Position numbers and translations under genes: made by a program. The notes below the pieces were generated by a model. That model saw only the letters and a list, made by a program, of their open reading frames with translations. It had not been told where the DNA came from and did not search any database. A stretch of 64,000 nucleotides of DNA, from positions 496,001 through 560,000 of the forward strand of contig CAVUNO010000017.1 of assembly GCA_963742875.1 (NCBI GenBank), in the 5' to 3' direction. Shown here one piece after another: positions 17,405 through 26,967 of the stretch. The stretch comes from Bog-532 sp963742875. Lineage in GTDB: Bacteria > Actinomycetota > Actinomycetes > Streptosporangiales > Streptosporangiaceae. Positions within the stretch are counted from its first letter, which is position 1; every line of letters starts with the position of its first letter.

Positions 17405-19280
17405 TAGAGCGCGCTACGGTGTGCTCGGTCGGGGTGAGGCTGTACCAGCCGATCTGTGGCCGGCCCCGCGTTCCGCGGCGGCCGCGGCGGATGCCTGCCG
17501 CACGCAGCACTGCCTCGGCGCGGGCGAGGTCGCGGGCGGCGTCGAGCCGGTCGTAGATCCCGATCGCCTGATCCAGGTGGCCGTGCCTGGCCGGTCATGC
17601 CCTGCCGCGCGAAGGCGGTTCCTGCGTCCTCGGAGGCAAGAGCGAGTTCCAGCTGCCGTGGGCCCTGAGCGTAGGCGGCCGCCGCGGCGTGCAGGATCTC
17701 GGCATCATCCTCCGCCAGTCCCCGGCAGCGCAGCGCCGCGCCGGCAAGCGAGGAAACCTCGGGGTTCTCATCCGCGAGCTCGGCAACCGCTGCTGCGACC
17801 TCCCGCGCGCGTTCCCGGTCCCCGCGGGCGACGGCGAGGCGGACGAGATCGGGCCCGAGCATCCCGTATTCCAGCGTGAGCCCCAGCTGGGCGCACCGGT
17901 CCCAGCATCCGGCCAGCGCCGCGTGCGCGTCGGCGATCTTGCCGTCGGCTTCCAGGACGAGCGCGCGGGCCCACAGCGCCCATTGCGCGCGGGCACGGGC
18001 ACCGGTCTCGAGCTGGCCCACGGCCGCGCTGGCCGCCTCCCCGGCGCGCCTGAGGTCGTTGCGGTGCAGGCTGATCAGGGACAGCAGAGCGAGAGCGTAC
18101 GCGAGGGTATACGTCGAACCCGTCTCTTCCGCCAGCCCGGCGCTGGTCTCCAGTTCGGCGATCGCGTCATCCCACCCCCCGGCGATGAAGCGTTCCGCGC
18201 CACGGGCGTTCAGATAGGCGGGCAGGTGCCAGCGGACGCCGAGTTCCTCGCTGATCCGCCGGTCAGCGTCGAACGCCGACCTGGCCTCCTCGAGCTCGTC
18301 TAGCTCGACCAGGATGGCCCCCCGGAAGACATGGAGCGGGAAGCGGTATCCCTGCCTGCCGGGGCTCTGGTCAGCCAGCCGCACCGCATCGTCGATGATC
18401 TCCAGCGCCTTGCCGAACTGCCCGCGCAGCAGCGAAACCAAGGCAGAGGAGTTTCCGGCGATGCTGGTGGTGATGTGATCCCCAGCCGCGGCGGCCACGG
18501 ACCGGGCCTGCTCCGCGACGGCGGCCGAGCCGTCGAGGTCTCCCAGCCACGTGCGGGCGATGCTTGCCCAGCCCAGGGCGCTGGCTCGCTCGGCACCGGA
18601 CAGCGCGAGTGACTCGCCCGCGCGCTCCAGCTCCTGGAGCGCGTCGTGCGGGCGGCCGCCCGCCAGCAGCGCGTGCCCGAGGCAGATGCGCGCAGGTCCT
18701 TCCGCGTCCGGGTCGTGGTCGCGGTCCAGCAGCGAGCGGTAGGCTGTCTCGGCGTCGGCGAGCCGCCCGGTCACCAGCAGGCTGCGGGCCCTGCGATCTT
18801 GATCGCGTCCTCCTGGGCCAGCGCCGCCAGCAGCTCGATCACGAACAGCGGGTTGCCCGACGCGCCGGAGATCCCGGCCATTTGGCCCCGGCCGGGCGCG
18901 GCAGCGACCGCCTCGGCTACCAGCTCTGTCACGGCATCCTCGGCGAGGCCGCGCACTATCAGATGGCGGGCGCCGGCTGCTGCAAGCGCGCCGGCCAGCC
19001 GGTCCAGCTCCGGGCCGCGCGGGGACGGCCGCAGGCACCCGATGAGGGCGACCGGGAGATGTGCCAGGCGGCGGCTCAGCGCGGCCAGCGTCAGCAGGCT
19101 GGACGGATCAGCCCACTGCAGGTCATCGACGCCGATCACCAGCGGCCCCGACAGCGCGAGCTCCTCCGCCAGGTCAGTGAAGGCATCCACAGCGCGGAAC
19201 CGCAGCCCCGGGTAGCTGGTCACCGTGATCGGGCCCCGCTCCCCGCCGCCGGCGGCCGCCAGCAGCTTGGCGATGGCCAC
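17387..19280 (-). pseudogene. LAL-family (LuxR) ATPase regulator, degraded
   Basis: The minus strand still encodes an AAA/NB-ARC-like ATPase with Walker B (PLVIGVDDLQWADPSS, 18771-19280) and, in another frame, long TPR-like helical repeats (18770 down to about 17620). At the end is the beginning of a LuxR helix-turn-helix (GWYSLTPTEHTVAR). Walker A is absent, a frameshift near 18780 separates ATPase and repeats, another frame change lies near 17600, and the DNA-binding helices are replaced by IS6-like end sequence at about 17400. Intact relatives are 850-1000-residue activators of secondary metabolism or sugar genes. This one cannot bind DNA. Confidence 0.8.
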
Positions 19281-19385
19281 CCGCCGCGGATCCGGCGACG
19301 AACGGGCACACCCGCGCCGGTGCCCACGAACCGCATGCTACCGCCATCATCGGCTACCGCAGGCGGGGCGGCCAGCCGCGGCCGG

Positions 19386-19580
19386 TCACCGCCCGGCCGC
19401 CGCACCGGAGCCAGCCGCCCCGGTCACCTCATACAACGCCCATAGCAGCCCGAGCCAGCCGGTGAACCGGATCTCCTCGTCGTTCCCCGTCCGGTGAGCG
19501 TGCCCGGCGACGGGCACGACCCGGAGGAAGGCCGGCGGCTCGACCCGGTCCAGGACTATCCGGATCTCCACCCGCCCCAT
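19386..19580 (-). CDS. Small hypothetical protein
   Basis: This is a 64-residue protein starting MGRVEIRIVLDRVEPPAFLR and ending with a hydrophobic LGLLWALYEV segment. I do not recognise it. The start with MGR was preferred over 19679 because the homologous-looking part begins there. It may belong with the degraded regulator upstream, or be a remnant. Confidence 0.4.
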   Translation of the reverse strand: MGRVEIRIVLDRVEPPAFLRVVPVAGHAHRTGNDEEIRFTGWLGLLWALYEVTGAAGSGAAAGR

Positions 19581-19699
19581 CGTGCAAGCCCCAAACCGCG
19601 GCAACATCGGCCAGCTGGCGGATGTCCCAGCTGCCCCCGCCGCCGCACGCTCAGAACCTGGCCGCACCGATGTGGCCACTCAGCACAGAGGTCAATGCC

Positions 19700-19924
19700 A
19701 TGCATCCCTACGTGAGCGGACTACTGGCCAGGTCCCGCGCCCAGGAGCCGGAGCAGGCGGCGGCCGCATGGCGAGCCGCGCACCCGGGCGGCAGCACACG
19801 CCGGAACCGCAGTCGGCGGCACCTAGGCGGCAGGATTGCCGAACTGGAGGCAGACATACCGATGGCCGGCAGGCAGAGATCATCCGGTCGACCCGCTCAG
19901 CTGTTAAGCGAGTTAACCCGTTAA
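19700..19924 (+). CDS. Small basic hypothetical protein
   Basis: This 74-residue frame (MHPYVSGLLARSRAQEPEQA...) is rich in Arg and Ala, predicted largely helical and soluble. The N-terminal MHPYVSxLLARSR pattern is one I have seen in short actinobacterial proteins of unknown function. It lies 39 bases upstream of the membrane protein gene on the same strand, so the two may be cotranscribed. Confidence 0.45.
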   Translation: MHPYVSGLLARSRAQEPEQAAAAWRAAHPGGSTRRNRSRRHLGGRIAELEADIPMAGRQRSSGRPAQLLSELTR

Positions 19925-19963
19925 GGCCAATTACATCAAATACCAACCGTAAGGAGCACGAAA

Positions 19964-20596
19964 ATGGACCTCTCTGTCAATCGCCGCCGTCTGCTGACGG
20001 TCACCGGTGTCGCCGGGATAGGCTACGCACTGTCCTGGATCGCCGGGCTGTCCGTCCCGGCGCCCAGCCCGGAACTAACAGCTTCCGGAACCGAGATCGC
20101 TGCCGCGCTGGCCGGGCACGGGACCGCCGTGGCCGCGCAGTTCGCCCTCACCGAGGGGCTGCCTGCCGCCGGGCTGGCCATCGTCTCGATCGCCTTGGCC
20201 CCGGCCGCACGCAGGTCCGGAGCGGCCGCGGCCGCCCGGGTCGCCCTCATCGCCGGCGTTGCGGCCGCGCTCATCTCGCTGCTGCAGTTCGCGCTCGGCG
20301 CGGTCCTGGCCGGGACGGCGTCACCCGGCACCGCGCACCTGCTCTATGACGCGGTGAACCGGCTGGACGGGGTCAAGATGCTCGCCCTGGCCGTCCTCGG
20401 CCTGGCCGCCGCCGCGTCGCGGGTGCTGCCCCGGTGGCTGCGGTACACCGGGATCGCGCTCGCTATCACCATCACCGCATCCGGCAACCGTGACCATGCC
20501 GGCCCATGGACGCCAATGTTCGCGAACAGAAGAACAGCAGGCCTGCAAAGGGCTTTTACGCATCCCGCACGGCGCTCAATGCGCCCAGACCCGTAA
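19964..20596 (+). CDS. Multi-pass membrane protein, C-terminus altered
   Basis: The protein begins with a basic stretch (MDLSVNRRRLLTVTG) and shows about five hydrophobic segments in the first 170 residues, with a DAVNRLDGVKMLALAVLGL block near residue 135. It looks like a DUF4386-like or related small integral membrane protein. After ITASGN (about residue 175) the sequence stops being membrane-like and becomes a basic tail out of keeping with the rest, suggesting the native C-terminus was replaced. A ribosome site AAGGAG sits 11 bases before the ATG. The last 21 bases overlap the convergent gene at 20576. Confidence 0.6.
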   Translation: MDLSVNRRRLLTVTGVAGIGYALSWIAGLSVPAPSPELTASGTEIAAALAGHGTAVAAQFALTEGLPAAGLAIVSIALAPAARRSGAAAAARVALIAGVAAALISLLQFALGAVLAGTASPGTAHLLYDAVNRLDGVKMLALAVLGLAAAASRVLPRWLRYTGIALAITITASGNRDHAGPWTPMFANRRTAGLQRAFTHPARRSMRPDP

Positions 20597-20977
20597 GCAA
20601 GCTTGCCGCTCACGTAACGTTGCGTCACTTCCCGGCGGCTCCGGCGGCAACGGCCCGATCCAGGTCACCGTGTCCGGTGAACACTCCGCAGGAAGGCCGA
20701 GGTCGGGTGCCTCAAGCTCTTCCCGCAGATTAATGATGAACCCCATAGCCGGGAAGTACGGGTCAGCGTGCTCTTCCGGATCAGCCGACCACACCGGCCA
20801 CTTGTAGCCGAAAGTGCACCCCGGCCGGTCTGCATGCTCAAAGGTCAGTATCAGCCTCGTGCCGGGATAGCTACCCTCAAGCCGCAAGTCCCGTACCTGC
20901 AGCCCGCTGATGGCCTCGTTTGCAAGCTCCCGCCGCACCTGGTCGATCACACGTTCCTCATACAGCTGCGCAGGCAT
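20576..20977 (-). CDS. Hypothetical protein, about 133 residues
   Basis: The protein is soluble and acidic, with an N-terminal helix (EERVIDQVRRELANEA), a beta-rich centre (RLILTFEHADRPGCTFGYKW) and a conserved-looking DPYFPAMGFIINLREELE segment. I do not recognise the family; it has the feel of a small immunity-like or uncharacterised actinobacterial protein. The ATG at 20977 has AGGG eight bases upstream; an in-frame ATG at 20995 is less well placed. Confidence 0.6.
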   Translation of the reverse strand: MPAQLYEERVIDQVRRELANEAISGLQVRDLRLEGSYPGTRLILTFEHADRPGCTFGYKWPVWSADPEEHADPYFPAMGFIINLREELEAPDLGLPAECSPDTVTWIGPLPPEPPGSDATLRERQACLRVWAH

Positions 20978-21049
20978 GCGCTGCCCTGGACACATAATCT
21001 AACTTTTACCGGCAATTCTGCCGCCCGTCAAGAGGTACCCTGAGCCCAT

Positions 21050-21484
21050 TCAATAGGCAGTGATAATTCCCTGACCGTAGCCATCACTGAATGGCTTGTC
21101 CTCAACTACCACCCTGTAACCATTGAGGAAGAACGTCTGGGACGTCTGGCTGTCATTTTTCACGCTGGTGTAGTTTCTCAGTGTATTAGCAATCTTCTTG
21201 TCAGTGGCACTGGTGAAACCGTGACCTGCCTTGATGTGATTATAACCGTAACGTGACGTGCCGCACCGAAGCGGTTCCTGGGTGTCATCCTTCTCTGAGT
21301 ACCACTTAATAATGTGAGCCGCAGGCTTGCCAGAGCAATTCTTGTCGAAAAGCCCGACGGGCGAATGCTGAATTACTGCGCCGGACGTTGCGGCACCGGC
21401 AACAGAAACAGGTGCCAGGAAAGCCGCACCTGCGGCGGTGACGACGATCGCACGGCGGCAGGCAGCAAGACTTGAACCGGGCAT
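21050..21484 (-). CDS. Secreted small protein with DUF4258/BECR-like C-terminus
   Basis: A signal peptide (MPGSSLAACRRAIVVTAAGA, then AFLAPVSVAGAA) precedes about 110 mature residues. The mature part has a compact alpha/beta pattern: GYNHIKAGHG, a helix (DKKIANTLRNYT), two strands, then YRVVVEDKP and a final GQGIITAY. The order His-x-x-x-x-His, helix, VVV and IITAY resembles RNase-type folds of the DUF4258/EndoU/BECR group seen in bacterial toxins. That fold call is inference from pattern alone. Two cysteines may form a disulfide. GC content is lower than neighbours (near 50%), hinting at transfer. AGGGGAG stands five bases before the ATG at 21484. No immunity gene is obvious next to it. Confidence 0.65.
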   Translation of the reverse strand: MPGSSLAACRRAIVVTAAGAAFLAPVSVAGAATSGAVIQHSPVGLFDKNCSGKPAAHIIKWYSEKDDTQEPLRCGTSRYGYNHIKAGHGFTSATDKKIANTLRNYTSVKNDSQTSQTFFLNGYRVVVEDKPFSDGYGQGIITAY

Positions 21485-21769
21485 CACGACTCCCCTGAGA
21501 TTCCCCTTGCATAGACGCGGCAACCCTATATGCGCCGACCGCCAAACACAAGGATAAACCTCGCCAACGCAGCGTAGCGCCATGAACAGGGATATTTCCT
21601 GTGCTGGTGACAATCAATACCGCGCACGCGCCGGACACCAGCCGCATACCGGCCGGACACCGGGCCACCCGCCCGGACGGCCCCTGTAAGGGCAAACATG
21701 CAGCGGCTACCGCCGCTGGCCTGGCCGGGTGCCGTCCTAACCGTTCCGCTGAACACTTCCTGACCTAAC

Positions 21770-21959
21770 CCCCACAACGAGGGGGCGAGGTCGGCTCTCC
21801 CGCGCTCCGTACGAGTGCGCGTGCAAAAGAGATCGAGGCCATAGTCTGCCTAGGCGGTACGAGCGCGGCCGTGCCGAACATGCTGAACACGTATTGAGCG
21901 AGATATTCGGAGCGGCTTCCTTGGTAAAGGTTGGCCGCAACCGCTCCGGGTGAAGGCAT
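21770..21959 (-). pseudogene. DUF4365-type protein, frameshifted N-terminal fragment
   Basis: A strong AAGGAG ribosome site precedes ATG at 21959. The first 30 residues (NLYQGSRSEYLAQYVFSMF) are the hallmark N-terminus of DUF4365 proteins. In the original frame the match stops near residue 34; one frame over the family motif continues as DYGLDLFCTRTRTE. After that no homology is visible. DUF4365 proteins occur as nuclease-like effectors and stand-alone genes in actinomycetes. This copy is broken. Confidence 0.65.
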
Positions 21960-22539
21960 GTTGTCTCCTTCTGGGTGACCGTGGAGTTCGGAGAACCGAC
22001 GCCTGGGCGAGTCGCGGTCTACTCCCCTTCCGCTGGCCGACTTTAGGTGAAGCGCTCACGGCATGGCCGGCATCGGCCAGCAGCATACTCATGGGTTCCG
22101 TTGACCTCCTCGGTGTGAACGAGGCGCATGGTGGTCAGTCGGGGTCGGTGGCGCTGGGCAGAAGCCTATGTCGGTCGGATGAGGTCGATCCCGTGCGTCG
22201 TGGTTGCTGCACTTCGCTGCACGAGGTACCCAGTTTGTAGGCTGCACTCCGGGCCCGGCTCCCGGGCACGCCTACCCCGACGAGGCCGAAGACGCTGGCG
22301 TCGAGCACCGGCCGGGTGAGATGGTCACCAGGCGGACCCGCGCGCATTCCGGCCAGACTTCCCCGTCCGCGCTGCCGGACGGCATTGGCGGGGCAAAGTG
22401 ACATCGCGGCCCGCCACCCGGACCTGCTCGGCCAGGGCCAGGGCGGCGACCGCCGGACCGACCGCCCCAGCGGGTCTGTCGTGGTCACGCGGCTGAGCCC
22501 CTACCGTTCGCCAGGAAAATCCGGCCGCCCGCAGAGCCG
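21960..22539. other. Stretch without convincing gene
   Basis: Several frames cross it on both strands but none shows recognisable motifs, a good ribosome site or consistent codon bias. Confidence 0.4.
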
Positions 22540-22659
22540 ATGAGCAACTGGCACGACCCTGACCGCGCCCCGGTGAAAGCGAAGCCGCCGCGGCGCCCGG
22601 CGGTCTGCGCGGTCTGCGGGTGCTCCGCCGGGGCCGCCCCAAAGGTTTACCCGGGATGA
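22540..22659 (+). CDS. Tiny cysteine-rich ORF, 39 residues
   Basis: The frame MSNWHDPDRAPVKAKPPRRP is followed by AVCAVCGCSAG, a compact CxxC-x-C cluster that could bind zinc. It resembles the short zinc-ribbon-like peptides found in actinomycete integrative elements. Too short for certainty. Confidence 0.3.
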   Translation: MSNWHDPDRAPVKAKPPRRPAVCAVCGCSAGAAPKVYPG

Positions 22660-22786
22660 TCGGGATAGCCGACCAGAGTTGTAGGTGGTTGGGGTCGCTC
22701 TGAGGGGCAGACTTGCGCAGAGGTACGCGCCCAGGACCAGCAGAGCAAGAAGCGACTGGCGCATTTCGCCAGCTCAGCGGCCGGTT

Positions 22787-22848
22787 TTCTGGCCCTAGTC
22801 CTGACCCTACTGTGGCCCTAGGGCGGCCGGGATAACGGAGGGGAATGC
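22787..22848. repeat. 62-base repeat, copy 1 (partner at 38156)
   Basis: This segment matches 38156-38217 at about 84% over its full 62 bases without gaps. It contains an internally repeated GGCCCTA motif. It lies 60 bases ahead of the tRNA-like sequence and may belong to the att region or 3' flank of related integrated elements. Confidence 0.6.
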
Positions 22849-22908
22849 GGGGGAATCCGTAGGGCCTGCCCACACCGGGCAGCAGGTCAGAGACTCAGAA
22901 GCGTTTCC

Positions 22909-22970
22909 TGGGCGGGCGGATCGGCACCCTGACACGGAAGAGGCCACAAGTTCAAATCTTGTACCGCCCA
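22909..22970 (+). other. tRNA-like sequence, probable attachment-site scar
   Basis: The 3' end has an excellent T-arm (ACAAG-TTCAAAT-CTTGT) and ends in CCGCCCA, which pairs with TGGGCGG at 22909-22915 to give a full 7-bp acceptor stem. The piece is only 62 bases because the D-arm is largely missing, so it is not a working tRNA. A phage-type integrase remnant lies 65 bases away. tRNA 3' ends are the usual integration target of such elements. Confidence 0.55.
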
Positions 22971-23034
22971 CGGGTTTTTCGAACGTATGTCTCGCCGGGG
23001 GAGCCAAAAGGGGAGCCCAAGGGGGAGCCGGAAG

Positions 23035-23186
23035 TCAGGCAGAGCCCGCGTTCTTCTGACCGTTCAAGATCGCGTTCATCGCAGTCGCGCCCGTCTCGAT
23101 CACGGGCCTGGGCTGGTGCCGGTGGACGGTCTGGGTGACGATCGTCGTCCTGTGGCCGACGAGGTTGGCGATCTTGATGCACAGGC
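23035..23186 (-). pseudogene. Tyrosine integrase, C-terminal remnant
   Basis: The minus-strand frame reads IKIANLVGHRTTIVTQTVHR and then QPRPVIETGATAMNAILNG before a stop at 23035. This is the catalytic end of an actinomycete phage or ICE integrase: LVGH carries the His of the box, and the expected tyrosine of V-Y-RH is changed to H (TVHRH). Everything before it is gone. Confidence 0.75.
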
Positions 23187-23910
23187 GGTCCTTCCGCTGG
23201 GCGCGAGCTCCGCAGGTGGGCGGATTTCGCTGTTGTGCATGGCAGGATGCACCGCAGTGTCAGGACGCGGTCACTACGTGACAGGACCAGTATTGGACGT
23301 GCCGGGACGTCCCGGCGGAGATAAAGCCGTCCTTGCGCGTCCTACGGGCGCCGGGGGGCGAAATGCCTCACAATGCTGCGGGCACGCCTGTTGCTAGAGC
23401 GCCGGAAAAGCAGGCGACCTCGCCGAAGCCGTATGTCAACTCGATAAGACCGCTACGTCGGCGTGACCGCCGCCCAGTATGTGCTCGACGAGATGGGCAC
23501 CGACGTATCCTGCCCCACCCGATCACTTGGCGCCTGAGCCACGTTCGCTTCGTATCGCCCGAACGGGGTCGAGGTCCTCATCAGGCACCTCGGACTTGCG
23601 GCGGAAACAAGCGGTGAGTTCGGCCAGCGGCTCGTGGACGCTATTCAGCGTAAGCCGATTGGCCTGACCATCTCGGGCACGGACTCAGCCTGCTTGCTTA
23701 TGCATCGCTCGGTGTCGTCAGAGCCATTGGTCCCTGCCAAAGATGCCGTTCATAGGACCTCCGGCCCTAAATGCGTATTTGCGGTCAGGCGACGGTGGAA
23801 GCCAGGCCATGGGCTCGCGCAGTGTCTTTGCGCCGCCGCCCGCCCGAGGCGGAGCGGAAAGGGGCTAAGCACGCGGCCGGGTCCTGGCGAGTCTTACATG
23901 GGAGGTCACA
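23187..23910. other. Stretch without supported gene
   Basis: There is a possible IS110-like trace near 23458-23530 (VTAAQYVLDEMGTD) but it is too short to annotate. Nothing else is recognisable. Confidence 0.4.
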
Positions 23911-24345
23911 ATGACATCCGCCACAATCAAGCCGGAAAGCGGCGCGGGCGGGCGGCACGCGGAAGGCCGCGGCTTTGGGCTGATCATCTTCGCGTCGATT
24001 CTGCTGTTCGTCGACGGCTTCTTCAACATGCTCTACGGCATCGCTGCGATCGCCAACTCGCACGTATTCGTCGCCAACGCCCACTACGTGATCGGCGACC
24101 TGCGCGCCTGGGGGTGGATCACGCTCATCATCGCCGTTCTGCAGCTGGCCGCCGGGGCCGGGGTGCTGGCGGGTAACCAGCTGGCCCGCTGGTTCGCGGT
24201 GGTCGTGGTCGGGATCAGCGCCATCGAGATGATGTTCTTCCTGCCCGCTTACCCGCTCTGGGCGCTGGCCATCATCGCCGTCGATGTGGTCGCGCTGTAC
24301 GGGCTGTGCGCCTACGGCAGCCGCGAAAACCTGGCCGACTTCTAA
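23911..24345 (+). CDS. DUF7144-family membrane protein
   Basis: This 144-residue protein has a hydrophilic N-terminus and four transmembrane helices, starting with GFGLIIFASILLFVDGFFNML. The pattern FVDGFFNMLYGIAAI, the WGWITLIIAVLQL segment and the closing AIIAVDVVALYGLCAYG are characteristic of the DUF7144 (formerly unnamed) family common in actinomycetes. Function is unknown. GGAGG-like GGGAGGTCACA precedes the ATG. A strong hairpin follows the gene at 24402. Confidence 0.85.
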   Translation: MTSATIKPESGAGGRHAEGRGFGLIIFASILLFVDGFFNMLYGIAAIANSHVFVANAHYVIGDLRAWGWITLIIAVLQLAAGAGVLAGNQLARWFAVVVVGISAIEMMFFLPAYPLWALAIIAVDVVALYGLCAYGSRENLADF

Positions 24346-24401
24346 CACCACGGGCGCGGACTGCTCGTGACCGGAACAGGCCAGAACCATACAAAAATCG
24401 G

Positions 24402-24447
24402 GAAGCCCGGTACAAGACCCAGTAATCGGGGGTCTGTACCGGGCTTC
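24402..24447. terminator. Strong hairpin after the DUF7144 gene
   Basis: A near-perfect inverted repeat of about 19 bp (GAAGCCCGGTAC ... GTACCGGGCTTC with an inner AGACCC/GGGTCT) and an 8-base loop lies 56 bases after the stop. There is no U-tract, as usual for high-GC actinomycete terminators. Confidence 0.7.
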
Positions 24448-24837
24448 AGCGACACCGCGCCAGACTTTCCGAGCCCAACTGGATTTCTGGATCACCGGTC
24501 ACCCCGGATGGTCGGCCCTGCCGCGCCGATGCAGGCAGGAGACGGTCCCCGATACGAGACGGTCACGACCGCCAAGCAAGACCTTCCTGCCGGGGCCCCG
24601 CGTGCCCGAACCTGCTCCGCGACGGGACCTTGGTCCCTGGCCTGCCGGGGGCACCGGCAACAACGATGCAGGTCAGGAAGAGAACTGGGGATGGGACTGG
24701 GCCTGAGGACTGACATCGCGGCGGTGTGAGGACGCCGGGGGCCGGCCCTGGTCCAGTCGCGCGGGCGACCAGGAGGCGCGAGCTTGCCGTCTTGATTGTG
24801 AGCCTTTCGGTGCTGTTGATCGGGAAGGACCCGGGGC
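24448..24837. other. Intergenic region upstream of the aquaporin gene
   Basis: No supported coding frame was seen. It should contain the promoter for the aquaporin/PRC-barrel operon. Confidence 0.4.
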
Positions 24838-25809
24838 ATGACAGACAACGTGCCGGTGAGCCGGGCGGACGGTCCGGGCCAGCGCGGGACCGCGCAGGGG
24901 GCGGGCGCTGTGGGCGGCGCAACTGCACGACAGATTGACCCGGCGGGGCTGGGGCCGGCGTTCCCGCGCACGCACCACGTGATGTGGCTTGAGTTCGGGA
25001 ACCGTGCGGACTTCGATGACCCGCGCCGGGAATGGCGGCGGCTGTTCGCGGAGTTGCTGGGCACCTTCGCGCTGGTGCTGGCCGCCGCGGGCGGCGGGCT
25101 TTTGCACGCGAAGGGGCAGATCAGCCTGGCCGCGGCGGTTGTCGCGCCGGGCCTGATGGTGACGGCGATCATCTTGTTCATGGGCGCGGTCTCCGGCGCG
25201 CACCTGAACCCGGCCGTGTCGCTGGCGTTCGCGCTGCGCGGGGACTTCCCGTGGAAGCGTGTCCCCGGCTACATCATCATCCAGCTGATCGGCGCGACGC
25301 TGGCCGCCCTGTTCCTGCGCTGGGTGTTCGGGAACGTCGAGCATCTGGGGGCGACGCTGCCGGGCCCGGGGTATCACAACTGGCAGGCGCTGCTGATGGA
25401 GATTGTGCTCACCGTGCTGCTGGTCAGCGTGATCTTGGGTACCGCGTCGGCCGCGCAGAACGTCGGCGCGATCGCCGCGGTCGGCGTCGGCGGGTACGTC
25501 GCGCTGGCCGGGCTGTGGGCCGCGCCGGTCAGCGGCGTGTCGATGAACCCGGCCCGCTCCTTCGGCCCCGCCCTGGCCAGCGGTGACTGGAGGAGTTACT
25601 GGGTGTATGTGGTAGGGCCGGTCGCCGGGGCGCTGATCGCGGTCGGCTTCGCGTTCGTGCTGCGCGGCCGCGGCGGCGACGTCATCTCCCGGGCGGCAGG
25701 CTCCGGCGTGCTGGACGATGGGGCCCTGGCCGCCAAGGCCAGACTGTCCGAGGACATCGAGCGAGGCAAGGTCGTCCCCCGGGGCATCGCCGACACTCGC
25801 CAGGAATGA
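24838..25809 (+). CDS. Aquaporin / glycerol facilitator (MIP family)
   Basis: The 323-residue channel has six membrane helices and two half-helices with both NPA boxes: SGAHLNPAVS (about residue 122) and SGVSMNPARSFGP (about residue 234). The N-terminal 65 residues are hydrophilic and longer than usual, and a 45-residue soluble C-terminal tail follows the last helix. Arg after the second NPA is the selectivity arginine. Narrow-pore water channels usually have His in helix 5; the helix here reads MEIVLTVLLVSVILGTAS, without a His, so substrate preference is open. The stop overlaps or abuts the next gene, indicating an operon. Confidence 0.92.
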   Translation: MTDNVPVSRADGPGQRGTAQGAGAVGGATARQIDPAGLGPAFPRTHHVMWLEFGNRADFDDPRREWRRLFAELLGTFALVLAAAGGGLLHAKGQISLAAAVVAPGLMVTAIILFMGAVSGAHLNPAVSLAFALRGDFPWKRVPGYIIIQLIGATLAALFLRWVFGNVEHLGATLPGPGYHNWQALLMEIVLTVLLVSVILGTASAAQNVGAIAAVGVGGYVALAGLWAAPVSGVSMNPARSFGPALASGDWRSYWVYVVGPVAGALIAVGFAFVLRGRGGDVISRAAGSGVLDDGALAAKARLSEDIERGKVVPRGIADTRQE

Positions 25810-25817
25810 GGGTGACC

Positions 25818-26474
<657 letters not shown>

Positions 26475-26489
26475 ACCCCGCCAGCGTGC

Positions 26490-26625
26490 GGCGCGGTCGG
26501 CGCCCTGGTCCGGATCGCGACGTGCATCAGCGGCCGGGTCGAGGCCGCCGCTGTGATCGGCATCGGCGTATTGATCTTCCCCGTTCTGAAGCGCCACCAC
26601 GAGTTCTCTGCCTTCGGCTCGTCTT
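26490..26625 (+). pseudogene. DUF4386 membrane protein fragment
   Basis: A short plus-strand frame reads ISGRVEAAAVIGIGVLIFPV then LKRHHEFSAFGS. The pattern IGVLxFPVLKRHxExxAxG is typical of the DUF4386 family. Both ends are missing. Confidence 0.45.
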
Positions 26626-26658
26626 GGATCGGCACCCTCCAAACGCGAGGGATAAAGA

Positions 26659-26928
26659 ATGGAAACAGCACGAGACCTGGGAGAAGCCCGTGACCCCGCC
26701 AAGTTGAGGGTTTGCATCGCCGGGGCCTCCGGGAAACCCGGGCAGTACATGGTGCAGCACACGCTTGACCGGGGTTATGAGGTGGTCGGCGTGTGCCGGG
26801 CGCAGAGCGTGGCGAAAGCCGGCACGTGGGCGACCCGATCCTGGAGAGCAACATCACCCGCCGTGTGGACTTTGCCCTGTTCATGGTGGCGGCAGCCTGC
26901 TGGGGGCCGGACCCGGTCAGTCGCGTGA
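26659..26928 (+). pseudogene. NAD(P)-binding epimerase-like protein, N-terminal fragment
   Basis: The frame contains a Rossmann fingerprint, RVCIAGASGKPGQYMVQHTL followed by DRGYEVVGVCR (GxSGxxG-type). After about 50 residues it loses homology, consistent with a frameshift. Intact relatives are about 300-residue NmrA/epimerase-type reductases. Only the nucleotide-binding start remains. Confidence 0.6.
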
Positions 26929-26967
26929 ACTGGTTAGGCAATGGCCGCTGCCTGCGGCTGCACGGCG

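Noticed and set aside
22807..23007. 66-codon minus-strand frame with GGTRFELVASSVSG
   Set aside because: This is the well-known false protein produced by reading tRNA 3' ends antisense; I treat it as evidence for the tRNA-like scar instead.
23458..23530. Possible IS110 transposase fragment (VTAAQYVLDEMGTD)
   Set aside because: Only about 20 residues fit and the next block is in another frame; too weak to annotate.
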